Of a stretch of 64,000 nt of DNA, positions 44,090 to 55,079 are shown piece by piece. The notes below the pieces were generated by a model. The model was given only the letters and a program-made list of their open reading frames with translations. It had not been told where the DNA came from and made no database searches. Source of the DNA: Deroplatys truncata (Eukaryota; Arthropoda; Insecta; Mantodea; Mantidae); contig CM060990.1 in NCBI GenBank assembly GCA_030765065.1, positions 457,892,321 through 457,956,320 on the forward strand, read 5' to 3'. Numbering within the stretch: the stretch's first letter is position 1; every line of letters starts with the position of its first letter. The translations under genes were made by a program, and so were the position numbers.

Positions 44090-46340
44090 GGTTTTTATAT
44101 CTTGCCTCCAAAATATCACTCTTTTGTTTGTGCTGATTAACAGTAAAAGAATTAAACATGTTTGTAATATAATTCTCCTCCCAAGTAAATACATTATAAG
44201 GTGTTATGATGGGGTCTTGTCCCGGCTGGAGACTGGCTTTAACTGACAGAAGTTTAGTAGTGCTCCCAGTTCCATCACAAGTCCCCTTGCCATGTGAAAT
44301 GGTGAAGAAATGCCATTCAGCGCTAACTCCAAAACCTTCCTTATGAAAACGCGAGTTAATAGCATTTTTCGTGTTCTTGCACTCAACACTGGCGCCATCG
44401 GAAAAGTAAATTATTTTCTCCAGATCTCCATTGCCTTCTTTAGGATGTTTGTTAACTGGCGTTGAAGCAGACGATCAGAGTTTATTTCATGTTTGAAACT
44501 TTCTGTTTTGGCAACATAATTTTTATGCTTTAAACTATTGCTTTCTTTAAAGTAAATTACAAATGGATGCTTCGTTGCCTGATTGCTGTTTCAATGTACC
44601 CTCTGAACGGAATCTTATATGGCAAAAGCATAGTTTTCGAAAAATCACAAATTACAATACATTCTTTAGATTTCAAATTTTATTTCCATTCGGACAAAAA
44701 CGCCGACTATTGTTGAGCTATAAAGGTATGAGTTAAAAGATCTGACAACTTTTGCAGAAAGTCTTCAATAGGTGATGGTATTATTTCTAAATTTGTGCGA
44801 TCTGCGGATACCCACTGTTTGCAAGTCACCTGTTCCATAATTTTTTCTTCCAAAATGTCCGAACATTATTGACCAAATTTTCAGTGTGATTGCTTCAGTG
44901 GTCGAGTGGTCAGCGAGTTGACTTCTCTCCCGGAGGCTCCGGGTTCGATTCCGAGCCGGATGTCGGGACATTTTCTCTAATTACGATTATTCCCTACCCT
45001 CACCAGATTCTGGAAGTATGGATTGAGTGTGACTGTACGTGTGAAAATAAGCTTAAAAAACGACGAAAACCTACAGTAACCTAACCTAAAAGTACGAAGT
45101 GTAAAAACACAATCAAATGTTTCATTCAACGTCCCCAATAAACATCGCAGTTAAAGGAGGTTATAAAAATGAACAGAAAACAATTTCAATCCCTAGGCGG
45201 TTAGCACATTTCCTTAAATAACACTCTGATGATGGGGGTTACAAATTATTTGATAGAGATGGATGGCCCTTATAATTACAGAGAACAATGCCTGAATCTG
45301 TAGCAAGATGGGAAACGTTTATTCCATCAAGCATAATTTTCACTTCTCATGATGAGCTTAAGCGCAAACAGAATGCCTACCTTGGTAGCTTGGAAGTGTA
45401 CACCGTTTAGGCCTCAGTTGTGCAAATTTTCAGAAACCTATTTTGATATCAGCATATTTAACTTTAAATCTGCGGAAGGTTTCTTTTAGATTGCACAAAA
45501 TTAATCTCTTATGTTTTCTGGATTCTCTGTCCTCCTTCTACGGAAAATAGTTATTTTTTCCCGCCATTTGCCTCCTTACATCGTCAGAAATGTAAAGTTC
45601 TAATACATTTTCTACCATGAAATTTTCTAACAGTTTACCAGTTTATGGTTTCAGGAATTGACATTGCTACCTTTATCATGTGGCTGGAAACATTAGTGCT
45701 TAAATTTTCCTTTATTTATTGTAAGACCAGTTTCGAAAATAGTCATAATCTGAATTTTTAAGTTCTTATTATCTCTATTATGAAATCTATCTTATCAGAT
45801 TCTGAATTATTTCGAATCCTGTTTTTCGTCTGGAACCGATTCACCTTGAATACGAAATATATTCTCCTTAAGTTTTCCGGTTATTTTTTATAATTTCTGG
45901 GATCTATATATTTTTTAGACAGCTTTAGTTTCTTTATGGGTGATTCGCCTAAGGTTTAAAATAAACTAGTATTAAGATTTGAAACATCTATACTTTCCTT
46001 GATCTCATTCGCATCACTACTCTGGTCTGAAGATGAGTTATCAATTTCTGAGCTAGTTTCATTTACTTGACCTACCGGGATATCATAGATATTAGGTCCA
46101 GCAACATTAGACTTACAAACATCTCTGGTTTTCGCTCATATCTGGAATTTGAAAAATTCTTATACGATATGAGGCACACACTCTTAGCTGTGGGGACAGT
46201 TCTACATCCTCTATTTTCACTTTTAAGGGCGTTTTAAGAGTCACTGGTCACAAATTCTTTTTATCTCTTGTACATATGTTTGCTAATTTTGAACGGATTA
46301 AAGCAGCAGCCATACCGTTTTGTAGTGGTACCGGTATTAC
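44090..46340 (-). pseudogene. Decayed transposon-like gene of a widespread arthropod family, interrupted by a SINE
   Basis: No long ORF exists, but minus-strand fragments line up in order over 2.2 kb. N-terminal Cys-containing region about 46340-46150 (LKVKIEDVELSPQLRVCASY); an acidic stretch (NETSSEIDNSSSDQSSDANE) and GESPIKKLKLSKKYIDPRN to about 45850; LENFMVENVLELYISDDVRR, RLILCNLKETFRRFKVKYAD and FAQLRPKRCTLPSYQGRHSV at 45640-45360; then SINE D (44878-45100). The protein resumes at 44840 (VTCKQWVSADRTNLE, FLQKLSDLLTHTFIA) with CIVICDF, a 1-nt frameshift, ENYAFAI, NQATKHPFVIYFKES, KIIYFSDGASVECKNTKNAI, AEWHFFTISHGKGTCDG and, near 44150, ITPYNVFTWEENYITNMF. I remember this order from uncharacterised multi-copy insect proteins. 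CDF, FSDG and AEWHF could supply a DDE-type triad (inference). Many stops and frameshifts; terminal repeats not found. Confidence 0.7.
44878..45100 (+). mobile_element. tRNA-derived SINE, family D, inside the decayed gene
   Basis: The head has an A box in CAGTGGTCGAGTGGTCAGC and a B box in CCGGGTTCGATTCCGAGC. The body includes GATGTCGGGACATTTTCTC and TACCCTCACCAGATTCTGG, and the tail is GTGTGAAAATAAGCTTAAAA. It separates two parts of one protein-coding relic, so it inserted there after that gene arrived. A target duplication is not obvious. Confidence 0.65.
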
Positions 46341-46344
46341 TCAT

Positions 46345-46653
46345 ATTAAATATTTAACGAATATTCACAACTAAATTTAACAGATTAAACTCACAAACGA
46401 TACAGACTGTGGTCTCTCTCCACAAAGTATATATTCTGAATTGGTCCTCTGTGGAAGCAATTGCCTAATCTGGTTTGTGTGATAAGGGTTTGTTTGTATT
46501 TTAAATTCGAAAGTGATCCAAACGAATAACCCTGGGTAACTCATAACAGCTTCTATGTCACCGCACCTGCCCCTCTGCTCTCACATTCCAGGCGGAAGCA
46601 GCTGCACTATCTTATCGTAAGGAGGGTTTCGGCTTAGAAACACAGAGAGAGAG
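46345..46653. other. Intergenic, no feature recognised
   Basis: Short gap between the decayed gene and the next transposon. Confidence 0.4.
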
Positions 46654-48148
46654 CCAAAAAACTACGAATCGGCTGCGCGTTGTTTTTCCTGTCCGCGTCC
46701 TCTGCGCTCGTTGCCGTTTGCTGCCATCATGAAACCATACAACATTTTTAAAACTACTTTTAAAGGCTTTACTTACCAACTTTATAAAAGGAGATGCTGA
46801 AACTGGCGACCGTCGTTGTTCATACATTTTTGGCACCTCTTAGGAAACTATACATCACTCGCCGTAGTTCACGTTGAGAAATGCTGGCAATTTCCTGGCG
46901 GATATTTTGTTTTAATTCTTCCAGGATGTGTGGGTTTGTCTTGTATACTTTATGTTTTAAGTTACCCAGAGATAGAAATCGCAGGGGGTTAGGTCGGGGT
47001 GTCGAGGGGGCCACAAATCTCTACTAATAATTCTGTCCCCAAACACACTTTCAATTGTCCTCATTGAAATATTGGCCGTATGAGCTGTTGCAGAGTCTTG
47101 TTAAAAAGTGCAAAATCACGCTCTCTGTCTGTTAATTCTCTAAACAAAGGAGGGTAAAACTGTATCATGGGAAACCCCCACGGTTGGAGTGCTGCTTGGA
47201 TGGCGCTAACCCTGGGTCATAGGAGGGGGCTTGAGCTTAGGTTCTTGCCCGGGTAGACCTTCAAAGGAACCTGTATTAACGTATGTACGAGCGTCAACTG
47301 TTGACTCGAAACAATTGACGCTATAACACTTTCTCCGCCAATGGCGCACCATACACCAATTTTTTCGTCATGAAGGGGTACTGCGTGAACAATATTAGGT
47401 TTGTCAGAGCTCCAATAATGATTATTTTGTGTACACACATATCCATGAAAGTGGAGCCAAGCCTTGTCCGTGAAAAATATTCAATATGGGTCTATTTCGC
47501 CATTGTGTACACTATTGAGACTCCACTCACAAAATGTGCGCCTAATTATGGGATCACCTGGTTGAAGAGCATGCGCCACAGTTATTTCATATGGTTTCAA
47601 CTTCAGCAATTTGGTAGCTATTCGCGCAGAGCCATAAGAAACGCCTGCCTGTTGTGAAAGACGCCTAAGTGATTTTTGGGGGGAATTCTCCAAACGATGA
47701 CCGATGTCATCTAATGTTTCTTCGGTAAGAACCGGTCTTTTAGATTTCTTAGCCTGAACACATCGTGTGGCCTGAAATTTATTGTAAAGTTCGTGTATTG
47801 TTGTACGGCCTGGAACTTTTACATCTGGAACCCTTTCTGCAAATCGTACTTTCACTTGGCGAGCTGACTGAGTTAACATATAGGAATCATAAATAAATAC
47901 ACGCTGTGCAGTAGAAAACATATACTGAGCTATAATATACTTTGTGACTAACTACAGGACAAAATAATAAATAACTCGTAATAACTGAACTACATCATAT
48001 CATTGTCAACTCAATACTGCATAACTGCATTTCACACTGCAGAGCAAAACCACGTCAACAGCGTGACCTTGTTTATAGCAGCAGTGCGTTATCATGTTTC
48101 TACACGCAGAGTGGAAAAACACCGCGCAGCCGGTTCATAGTTTCTTGG
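46654..48148 (-). mobile_element. DUF4817-type DNA transposon with both terminal inverted repeats
   Basis: About 1.5 kb. The left inverted repeat is 46654-46689 and the right 48113-48148; each is 36 bp with about 31 matching positions when inverted. Shared core: CGGCTGCGCG, then TGTTTTTCC. TA dinucleotides sit within both repeats (46663-46664 and 48138-48139), so the exact ends could be a few bases further in. The transposase relic fills the middle on the minus strand. The orientation and size fit a mariner/IS630-related element. Confidence 0.75.
46782..47921 (-). pseudogene. DUF4817-type DDE transposase, frameshifted
   Basis: ATG at 47919-47921. The N-terminal ~60 residues are a DUF4817-like helix-turn-helix (FSTAQRVFIYDSYMLTQSAR, then GRTTIHELYNKF), followed by RPVLTEETLDDIGHRLENSP and a second HTH-like block (RLSQQAGVSYGSARIATKLL). 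The first catalytic Asp is in FFTDKAWLHFHGY (codon 47466-47468), followed by YWSSDKPNIVHAVPLHDEKI. The second is in QDSATAHT and the third in HPDLTPCDFYLW, 38 residues on. The C-terminus is KHKVYKTNPHILEELKQNIR, ending in CQKCMNNDGRQFQHLLL at 46782. Defects: TGA at 47481-47483, a stop at about 47217, TAA before the second Asp, a 1-nt deletion near 46959 and another frameshift near 46845. About 380 codons long if intact. Confidence 0.82.
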
Positions 48149-48599
48149 TTTTCCCGTTACTTTCTCATAAATATATTTGAACATATTACTTCCTGAGGCT
48201 TTGCACATTTACACACTACTAAATGGAGAATACGTATGTGTTTAAAAAGTAATTTAGGTTGTCGATACATAAAACAAAATCGAATTCTAAAAGTACAAAT
48301 TTCTGCGATACATAATTAAACTGTTGAATAAGATCAAATCTAGTATATGTTTATGGTAGATTCCAAAAATGTAAAATGACTCAAATATGGAGTTTATACG
48401 AGAATTTGAACGGTAGATAGGAATTTATGGGGGAACACCCAGTTTTTCCAAAAGTTTGACTTTGGCTGGTATTAAAAAGAAAGAAAAAAAATCATCAACT
48501 GCAAACAAAAAATTCCGAAGAAATTTAATGAGTTGGTGTTTCCTGCGTGTTCGACTATTCATAGAATGACTCATGTACCCCTTCTATCCTGTATATGTA

Positions 48600-48690
48600 A
48601 TAGTATATACTAAAGGAAGAAGAGAATTTCAATATTTGTGTTTGTGTGTGTATGCGTGCGCGCTTGTGTTTGTGTCCAAGCCAACCCCAG
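48600..48690 (-). repeat. Possible RTE-like 3'-end fragment, inverted
   Basis: On the minus strand a GGGTTATTTACAGATTTCTG-like block is followed by a CA/GC-rich tract and ACACAAATATTGAAATTC. The order resembles the fragments at 9290 and 27800, but similarity is low. Confidence 0.35.
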
Positions 48691-48879
48691 AAATCTGTAA
48701 ATAACCCTTAATAATTTTAATTTCTGAAAAGCGTCGTACTTTTGACGAAGAAAAGGTGGTGGATATTTCTAAAATTGTAAATTGGGGCATAATATGAGGG
48801 ATCCTTCATACACATATTACTAATTTCACTACAGTAGTGTTGTTGATTGATAATATCGATAGTTTCACCTTTTATTGCG

Positions 48880-49720
48880 ACATTGATGGCTTTTTATTGC
48901 ATTCCGTCCCATGGGGTAAAGGTTGCGGCTGTACGTCGTTCATTGTCATTAATTTACCTCAGCTTTGAAACAGTCACCGACGCCGTTCACTTGAAGTTCC
49001 CGCAGTTCCTCTCGTGGTTCCTCCGGTCCCCCGCAGTTTCTCGTTGTCTCCGCCGTCTGTGCTCCGACTAGCTTAAAAGAGTTTGGTAAAGTGATAGATA
49101 TCTCCTTTTGGTAAAAAGGACGTTGATCTCAGGTCGTGGTGGCCGACCAAAGACAACAAATTAACACTAAAAAAGCACTGGTTTATTCCTTTTCTCATAT
49201 ATACGGCAATTTCACAATGTTGCACATTAAGAACTGTCGTCACCCATGACAATTTTCTTAACGACGCACTTTTCGACAACTTCTTTACTCGCATTTATAG
49301 ACTGTTCGCGGACTTGGTATTTATTGGCCGCTAGTTAGTTGTGGCTACTAGATATGCGTGTCCCCAACGCAATCTTAATTTTTTTAGGCAGGACTTCGCG
49401 CAACAACTTCACCCGTCGGAAATTTTGGCGCTACTCCCCGAAGTGACCCAATACGTCTCTTTTTATAGTACTTACCCTCTGTATCTTACCATTTCCTCAT
49501 TGGCTATTCATTCGCGCTCTTCAAAGTATCATATGTTCGCGGGTCTTGTTTCTCACACACTATTGGTTACCTATTGTTCCCAGAATTCTGTTTTCAATAT
49601 GGATACGGGGCTTCCCCGGCTTCTCTTGCCCCAATCGTACTGTCTGACTCTTTTCCTCATGCCAAATTTAAGTATAAAAGAACAAAGTCTAAGCACCCCT
49701 CCTGTCTTATGCAATGAAAC
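48880..49720 (-). mobile_element. Possible LTR and leader of a retrotransposon relic
   Basis: On the minus strand there is a TATA box (TACTATAAAAAG, TATA at 49459-49466), then about 275 bp later an AATAAA (49182-49187), then a T-rich end (GTTAATTTGTTGTCTTTGG) and TCGGCCACCACGACC. Next follows a leader with ATG at about 48950 (MTMNDVQPQPLPHGTECN). That is an LTR-then-leader order, but I could not fix TG..CA ends, a primer-binding site or any pol sequence. The sequence breaks off near the RTE-like fragment. Confidence 0.3.
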
Positions 49721-50089
49721 TGCGTTCTCTCGCATGTTGTAAACTGCACTGTGTTCCTAGGACTACACTTTTTAAGCGTCTTAAAATCTAGTTTCGGACA
49801 GTTCTTTTACATTGAGTTATAAAATATGTATCTGTAATCATCAATTACATCATTACTTTGGTGCCCTTTGTATTGATATTAACATAATTACCTTATCCTT
49901 TTTGGGTTGTTTAAACTGGTATTAAATTTATGTACATACACCGGTTATAACCTGATATTAAGACTAACAATGGTTGCTGATTAATTGAATATTAATTATG
50001 GCATAACAGCCTAAAGCTCCGGCCAACGGGGGAGGCATAAAATCTTCAAAATTGTGATACTGGGAATCTGTCATATTACTATTCGCAAG

Positions 50090-50377
50090 TTGTCCTCCGT
50101 TATCTAGGGTACCATGCCTGGATCCCGAGGTCGCGGGTTCAAACCAGGCGGAGGGCGGTGGATTTTATTCGGGCGTAAAATCCTTAGCATGGCTTCCTTC
50201 AGAACAGAAGTAAAGCTGGTATTTCCGTGTCGTAGATTTGCGGCACGTAAAAGAACCTCAATCCTGATAAAAGGGCTTATGAGCAAACTTTTCCGATCTT
50301 TCGCGCCCAATATAGAATGGGACGGTAAGAACCATAATAATTAAGGAGCCTCCATAAATAAAGTTCAATTTAATGTG
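50090..50377 (+). mobile_element. tRNA-derived SINE, family B, copy 3, with 12-bp target duplication
   Basis: Perfect direct repeats ACTATTCGCAAG at 50078-50089 and 50378-50389. The A-box region is TATCTAGGGTACCATG and the B box is in CGGGTTCAAACCAGG. The body matches the other family B copies (GGGCGTAAAATCCTTAGCAT; CGTGTCGTAGATTTGCGGCA; CGCCCAATATAGAATGGGAC) and ends CATAAATAAAGTTCAATTTA. Confidence 0.88.
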
Positions 50378-50399
50378 ACTATTCGCAAGGTTCCCTATG

Positions 50400-51140
50400 A
50401 TTTCATTAATATTGATATCAGAAAATATTCACATTACGCACAAGACAGAACTTTAGATCTTTGGGTTTATGGAACTCGCAAATAAATAATAGTCTTCAAC
50501 TTTCAAAAAATCCTCGATTATTTTCAATCCAAAATATACATGTACATCGTCCGACCTTTCTGGATATGATGAAGCTTATAGAACACGGTGAAAGTTATAA
50601 GTTCAGAAACTCTCCCTTCCCATATTTTCGACCCATTATGTGGAAATCTGCACTGTTTCAGCTATATGGACGAGGGTACTTTTTGCCCGCATATTTAAGC
50701 TTATATGAGCAAAACCGCATAATTCGACTTATCTGAACAATGCTTTGTACGCACACACTATAGGTCTTGGCAGGATTGATAGACTTTCAAACATTTACAC
50801 TTTCAATTATTTTCAAACCTTTAAGTACAAAATGTTCATTTGGCTCATGTGGGCAAAACTTGGAACACTTAGATATAAGTGTTCAATACTTACAGCTTTA
50901 TCTTCTAACTCTCAAGAGCTACCCAGCCCAAATGCACATCTAAACTGGACATCTACGCCATTTACTAATCTAGGCCAAGCTTTGGAAAACTTTGTTTAAG
51001 AGCCCATTAAAAATAATAGGAATGAGAAGGAAAATCTACCAGTCTTATGTTCGAGACCTTAATTTATTTCTGCTACGACATTAACTAAAGCATCAGTAAT
51101 GTGTGCATCAGAATAAAAGTAGTTTATTAGCAAAATATCA
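50400..51140. other. Intergenic, no gene assigned
   Basis: ORFs at 50461-50736 and 50745-50999 are adjacent but carry no recognised motif and no splice or polyadenylation context that I trust. Confidence 0.4.
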
Positions 51141-51143
51141 AAC

Positions 51144-51446
51144 TTAAAATACATCTTTATATTCTAGTGTTAATGCATAACTGTTTGTATTAATCATTTC
51201 GCACAACTCCATATCTTGGGAGTGATGTCTGTCAGTGCACATTCTCCTCAGTTCCTCATATGTGTACGTTTCACATGGTAATGCATCTTCCTGGTAAGAA
51301 ATAAAGGATATATGCTGCATTTCACCTGCAGACACTACGATTTTTAAGGCATATTTTATCAGTGTCTTTTCTGAAATCCTAGGGAGATTATAAGTCACTA
51401 TTATTTTGTTGTTGCACGTTTCCAAACTCTGCAATAGTGACTTCAT
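51144..51446 (-). CDS. Unidentified 100-codon ORF with polyadenylation signal just downstream
   Basis: ATG at 51444-51446, stop at 51144. The protein (e.g. NKIIVTYNLPRISEKTLIKY; ETYTYEELRRMCTDRHHSQD; MELCEMINTNSYALTLEYKD) has a balanced, globular-looking composition unlike the Phe/Ile/Lys-rich chance ORFs around it. An AATAAA lies about 15 nt after the stop on the same strand, as for a terminal exon. A possible acceptor (CACTATTGCAG) lies a few codons after the ATG, and a stop precedes the ATG directly, so it may be a 3' exon rather than a whole gene. I do not recognise the family. Confidence 0.3.
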   Translation of the reverse strand: MKSLLQSLETCNNKIIVTYNLPRISEKTLIKYALKIVVSAGEMQHISFISYQEDALPCETYTYEELRRMCTDRHHSQDMELCEMINTNSYALTLEYKDVF

Positions 51447-51449
51447 TTA

Positions 51450-54119
51450 TTTAAATTGACCCGTGATAAAATAAAGTTCACTTTTCGCTCGAAGTTGTTT
51501 TATTTCCGCTTAAAAACTAAAATTATCCTCAAAACAGCCAATATATTGGATGAGTGTACATCATAATTCATGCGTTTGTTAATGTAAAAAATATTCTGCC
51601 ATACACAGTATCTCCTGGAGGCTATTTATAAACTGCTCTCATTCTTCAGTTATGAGAACCAGTGATTCAAAATATGAGATCACTCATTGGTAATGATTTC
51701 ATAAGCAGTCCTGTATCCTATCAATAAACGTAGAGATGAATTCTTCGCATTTAGGGATCAGCAAATTCAAGTTGAAAATGACAGTGCGAAACTTGAAACA
51801 GATGCTAAAGTAGAATCTACACCAAATGTCAGCTAACTGAATACGTTGTGGCATCACAAAACGTAAATCTCTGGCTCCCGGCACAGAGGGAGAGGAATTC
51901 TCTGTGAGGTACTAAGTAGGTGAGGCATAAGGAAGGCGAAATCAGTGACAGGGGAAGGGCAAGCTTTGCAAGGAATACACGTTATACCTTGCCCCGTCTC
52001 CATTTCCCTTCCCTCGTATCCCTTATCAAAATTTCTCCGCAGCAGTTACATGTAATTTCATTTGGCGGACCTTGACCCATAGGATGTGCTCAATCTGGAT
52101 CACCTCGGTTTGATATTAGGCCTCTATTCACATAGCGTCTTGTTAGGACTTTAAATGGAAACGATTCTGCAGTCCTCTCCGTGCAAATCCCATTAATATA
52201 AAACCAGAAAAAGACTACCGAAATGAAGAAAGCTGATTTTGGAGCTGTACACGGTACGGATTACCATGACTTCAGGAATAATTTTACTACAGAGCTGAAG
52301 ACGGCAACGAAAACAGAACAGAGCAAGTCCATTGAAGAAGAATTTGACATCAAATGCTCAGTCCCTTCTGATGATGATGCCAAGATGCATTGTTTATTTT
52401 ATGGTAGTATGTTTTGACTGATGTACGTAATGAACAGTGGTTGTAATGCATTGTATGTTAAGTTAACGTCACGTTTATGTACTGTGTAGCTGCTGAGAAA
52501 ACATCTGTGACTTTTACAACGCGTGCAAATGAGGTGAAATTGGAAAGGTATCACATTAGATATCACTTTGCACTTCTCATCACGTTTGGAAAAAATTAAA
52601 ACATTAACGTTTCCTATTATTCTCAACTTAAATATACAAAATCCAACACTTAAGTTCTAAAACACTTCCGTTGTCAAAACTATTGGTTGTGTTTACGTAA
52701 CAACATGTATCATGCCAACTACTCTTGAATCGCATGTTCTATGTGCGTGTTGTTAATGTTGTTTCTGCTAGGAGGTATGTGAAATGTTATCATATAAATG
52801 TGAAAATTAACACTGTGAGATGCATTAAGAGCCTCTGTGATGCACATATAAACCGAGTAAAGATAAGGTTAACGGATATCCATGTCAATATCGTTAATTG
52901 AATAGCAAAGTTTTTATACAGATATGGAGAATGAAAGTGCGAACATGTGGGCCGTTGCTTTCCACAGAATGGATGAGTAGTCCCTTTGTTCTCAGGACAG
53001 GTTTTATGCAAACTGAGATTTATTTATATTTGTTTGAAACACAAGGGAGGAAGTGAAGGGAAAAGAAAAATGATGGATGAAAATGAGTGGTAGATGAATT
53101 GGACACCCATAGTAACAGATCCGCTTGGTTCGGAAATCCGCAGCTAAAGGGGCCAGGGCCACAGTGTGGATAAAATATTATGAGGAATGGTGCTTCCGTT
53201 CAAGCCTTTTACATAAAACACACTTGGGATCACAAATGGACACATTCTTCTTCATTAACAAGGGCAGTAAACACTCCGTTAAAACTATGGTATGATTCAT
53301 TCCTTTTGAATATAGCTGTAGCCTTAAGGTATTTTTAAACTGAGCATATTAAAATATTATATTTGCTAACATACCTTTAAAAGTCCGATGATGTGAAAAT
53401 GCATGATAGGCGGGTAGCAGAAATGCAGTTTGGAATAAAGATGCCAGCTTACTTCGAGATGTTTAATTACGCATTTCATTTAAATCTAGTTAACAAAAGT
53501 ATACACATCAATCACCCAATTTGTGACTTATGAACAACTTTAATATTTTCCTTAATGGTGCAGCACCATTCTGAGTAGGACCACTATTGTTGAAGCACTT
53601 ACCAAGAGGAATGGTGCATCATAGCACTATTGGTGTACATTTCCTCAACACGACAAGGGAAGCAAACACCCTTATCATGCCGAAGCCCTACCTGATACTT
53701 GCTTATCTTGCATGTTGTGATAGAGGTAATACGCAATATTACCAGCCATATTCAACTACCTGTGTTTGTAATTAAAGGCGCAACTAAGAAAATCCGCATC
53801 AGAGCAACCTTCAATTTCTAAGGCCCTGAGTTCTGTTTGAGCTTAAACGAGTTGAATTTAACAGAGTGTATAAACCGGCCTGTACGTTCACCTTCCCAGA
53901 TCTATTACATTTCTCCATCGTAATATATATGAGTCCGATAATTTAATGTTCAGTTTAAATATTAACAAACAATGTTTTGAGCGAATGATAGCTTCTGCAG
54001 TTTTGGAATATATTTTTCGAAAAGTTACTGCTTTTGCATAACAAATGAGCCAAGTCTCTCAGCTTCTACGGGTGTGCTTTAACGACGCAGTGTCCTGTTA
54101 AAACTATACTCCCATCTAG
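51450..54119. other. Gene-free stretch
   Basis: No gene, RNA or classified repeat recognised over 2.7 kb. Small ORFs at 52223-52417 and 53587-53775 carry no known motif. Confidence 0.45.
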
Positions 54120-54560
54120 GAAAATATAGATTAAAAAGTAACGTAATGGTTACCTTGTAAACGATACTTCATATTAGTGTTATAAAAGTAACTAGGTTAA
54201 AAAGCAACTCGCCACACAAAAGTAACAGAAACCGTGGCTACATTCTCTACGTACTCGTTATCGCTTAACTCTACAAATTGTGTAGTATTGCAGTGTTCCA
54301 CAAAATAGCATGACACTATTATTCCGGAGCGTTATCTGACGGCTGAAATATCAACAGAGCATCTTGTGGCACCTAACGTAAATTTTTACAGCTCATTGTA
54401 TCTCATATTCCACCTCCCTTCCAGTTCATGCCATTAGTTTTGTAATTAATTCTAAAATGAGCAAGCGCGTGAAAACTAGTTACAAGTGAAGTGATTTCAT
54501 ATGTGTCGATAATAAGAGCAGATAATAAGAGCAGATAGTGTGATTTGTACTGAAGGAAAA
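54120..54560 (+). repeat. Unclassified dispersed repeat, copy 2
   Basis: Direct relative of 13090-13560 with the same order of conserved blocks (AAAAAGTAACGTAATG through TCTAAAATGAGCAAGCGC, then TTTCATATGTGTCGATAATA). Not coding. Within this copy AATAAGAGCAGAT is tandemly duplicated at about 54510-54537. Confidence 0.55.
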
Positions 54561-54816
54561 TAAGTTCATATGACATTGTGTCGATAAATAATTACAAAAC
54601 ATATTGCGTAACTTGTTAATGTAAAGCTCAAACTATTATTCTAATTGAATTAATTGACCTAATAGTGGTTGGAACTATGAAGCCCGGGAGTTAAAGTACT
54701 TACAACATTGTATGTCGCCATTGGGGTATGTAATCTCAATACAATTTGAGATCTCCTTGTGGTTTACCGGGAAAACTACGAACCAGCTGGAGAATTTAGT
54801 GTCATGCCGGCATGTT

Positions 54817-54889
54817 GCCATGGTAGCTCAGTGGTTAGAGCAACCGGACGGAGACCGGGAGATCCGTGGTTCCAATCCCGGCTATGGCA
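54817..54889 (+). mobile_element. tRNA-like 73-nt sequence, probable SINE head or tRNA pseudogene
   Basis: Folds as a tRNA. The acceptor stem GCCATGG pairs with CTATGGC (one G-T) followed by A. The D stem is GCTC/GAGC with an AGTGGTTA loop, and the anticodon stem is CCGG/CCGG with loop ACGGAGA. The A box is TAGCTCAGTGGTTAG and the B box GTTCCAATCC. Against a functional tRNA: position 33 is C instead of U, the first anticodon-stem pair is A-G, and two of five T-stem pairs are broken. The nominal anticodon would be GGA. The 3' continuation (TTGAATTTTTCAGTCACC...) suggests a SINE body. Confidence 0.55.
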
Positions 54890-54928
54890 TTGAATTTTTC
54901 AGTCACCTGATTCTACCTTTCTATTATT

Positions 54929-55001
54929 CTAATTGTTAAGGAGCATTATTGGCACATACATAATAATTATGTATGTATAAATATTGCTCCTTAACAATTA
55001 G
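54929..55001. repeat. Near-perfect 73-nt hairpin
   Basis: CTAATTGTTAAGGAGCA (54929-54945) is exactly complementary to 54985-55001. ACATACATAAT (54954-54964) is exactly complementary to 54966-54976 around a single base. The 8-nt segments between the two stems are partly pairable. The whole would form one long stem of about 36 positions. Confidence 0.85.
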
Positions 55002-55039
55002 TGAGATTGTGATTATGATCTGCCTGTATAATCCAGTAC

Positions 55040-55069
55040 GTTACAAAGTAACTGATATTACTTTGTAAC
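55040..55069. repeat. Perfect 12-bp stem hairpin
   Basis: GTTACAAAGTAA and its exact complement TTACTTTGTAAC, separated by CTGATA. It lies 38 bases after the larger hairpin. The GTTAC/GTAAC motif recalls the dispersed repeats at 13090 and 54120. Confidence 0.8.
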
Positions 55070-55079
55070 AGAGTCACAT

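Noticed and set aside
54817-54889. Functional tRNA gene
   Set aside because: Position 33 is not U and the T stem is broken, so a SINE head or pseudogene is more likely.
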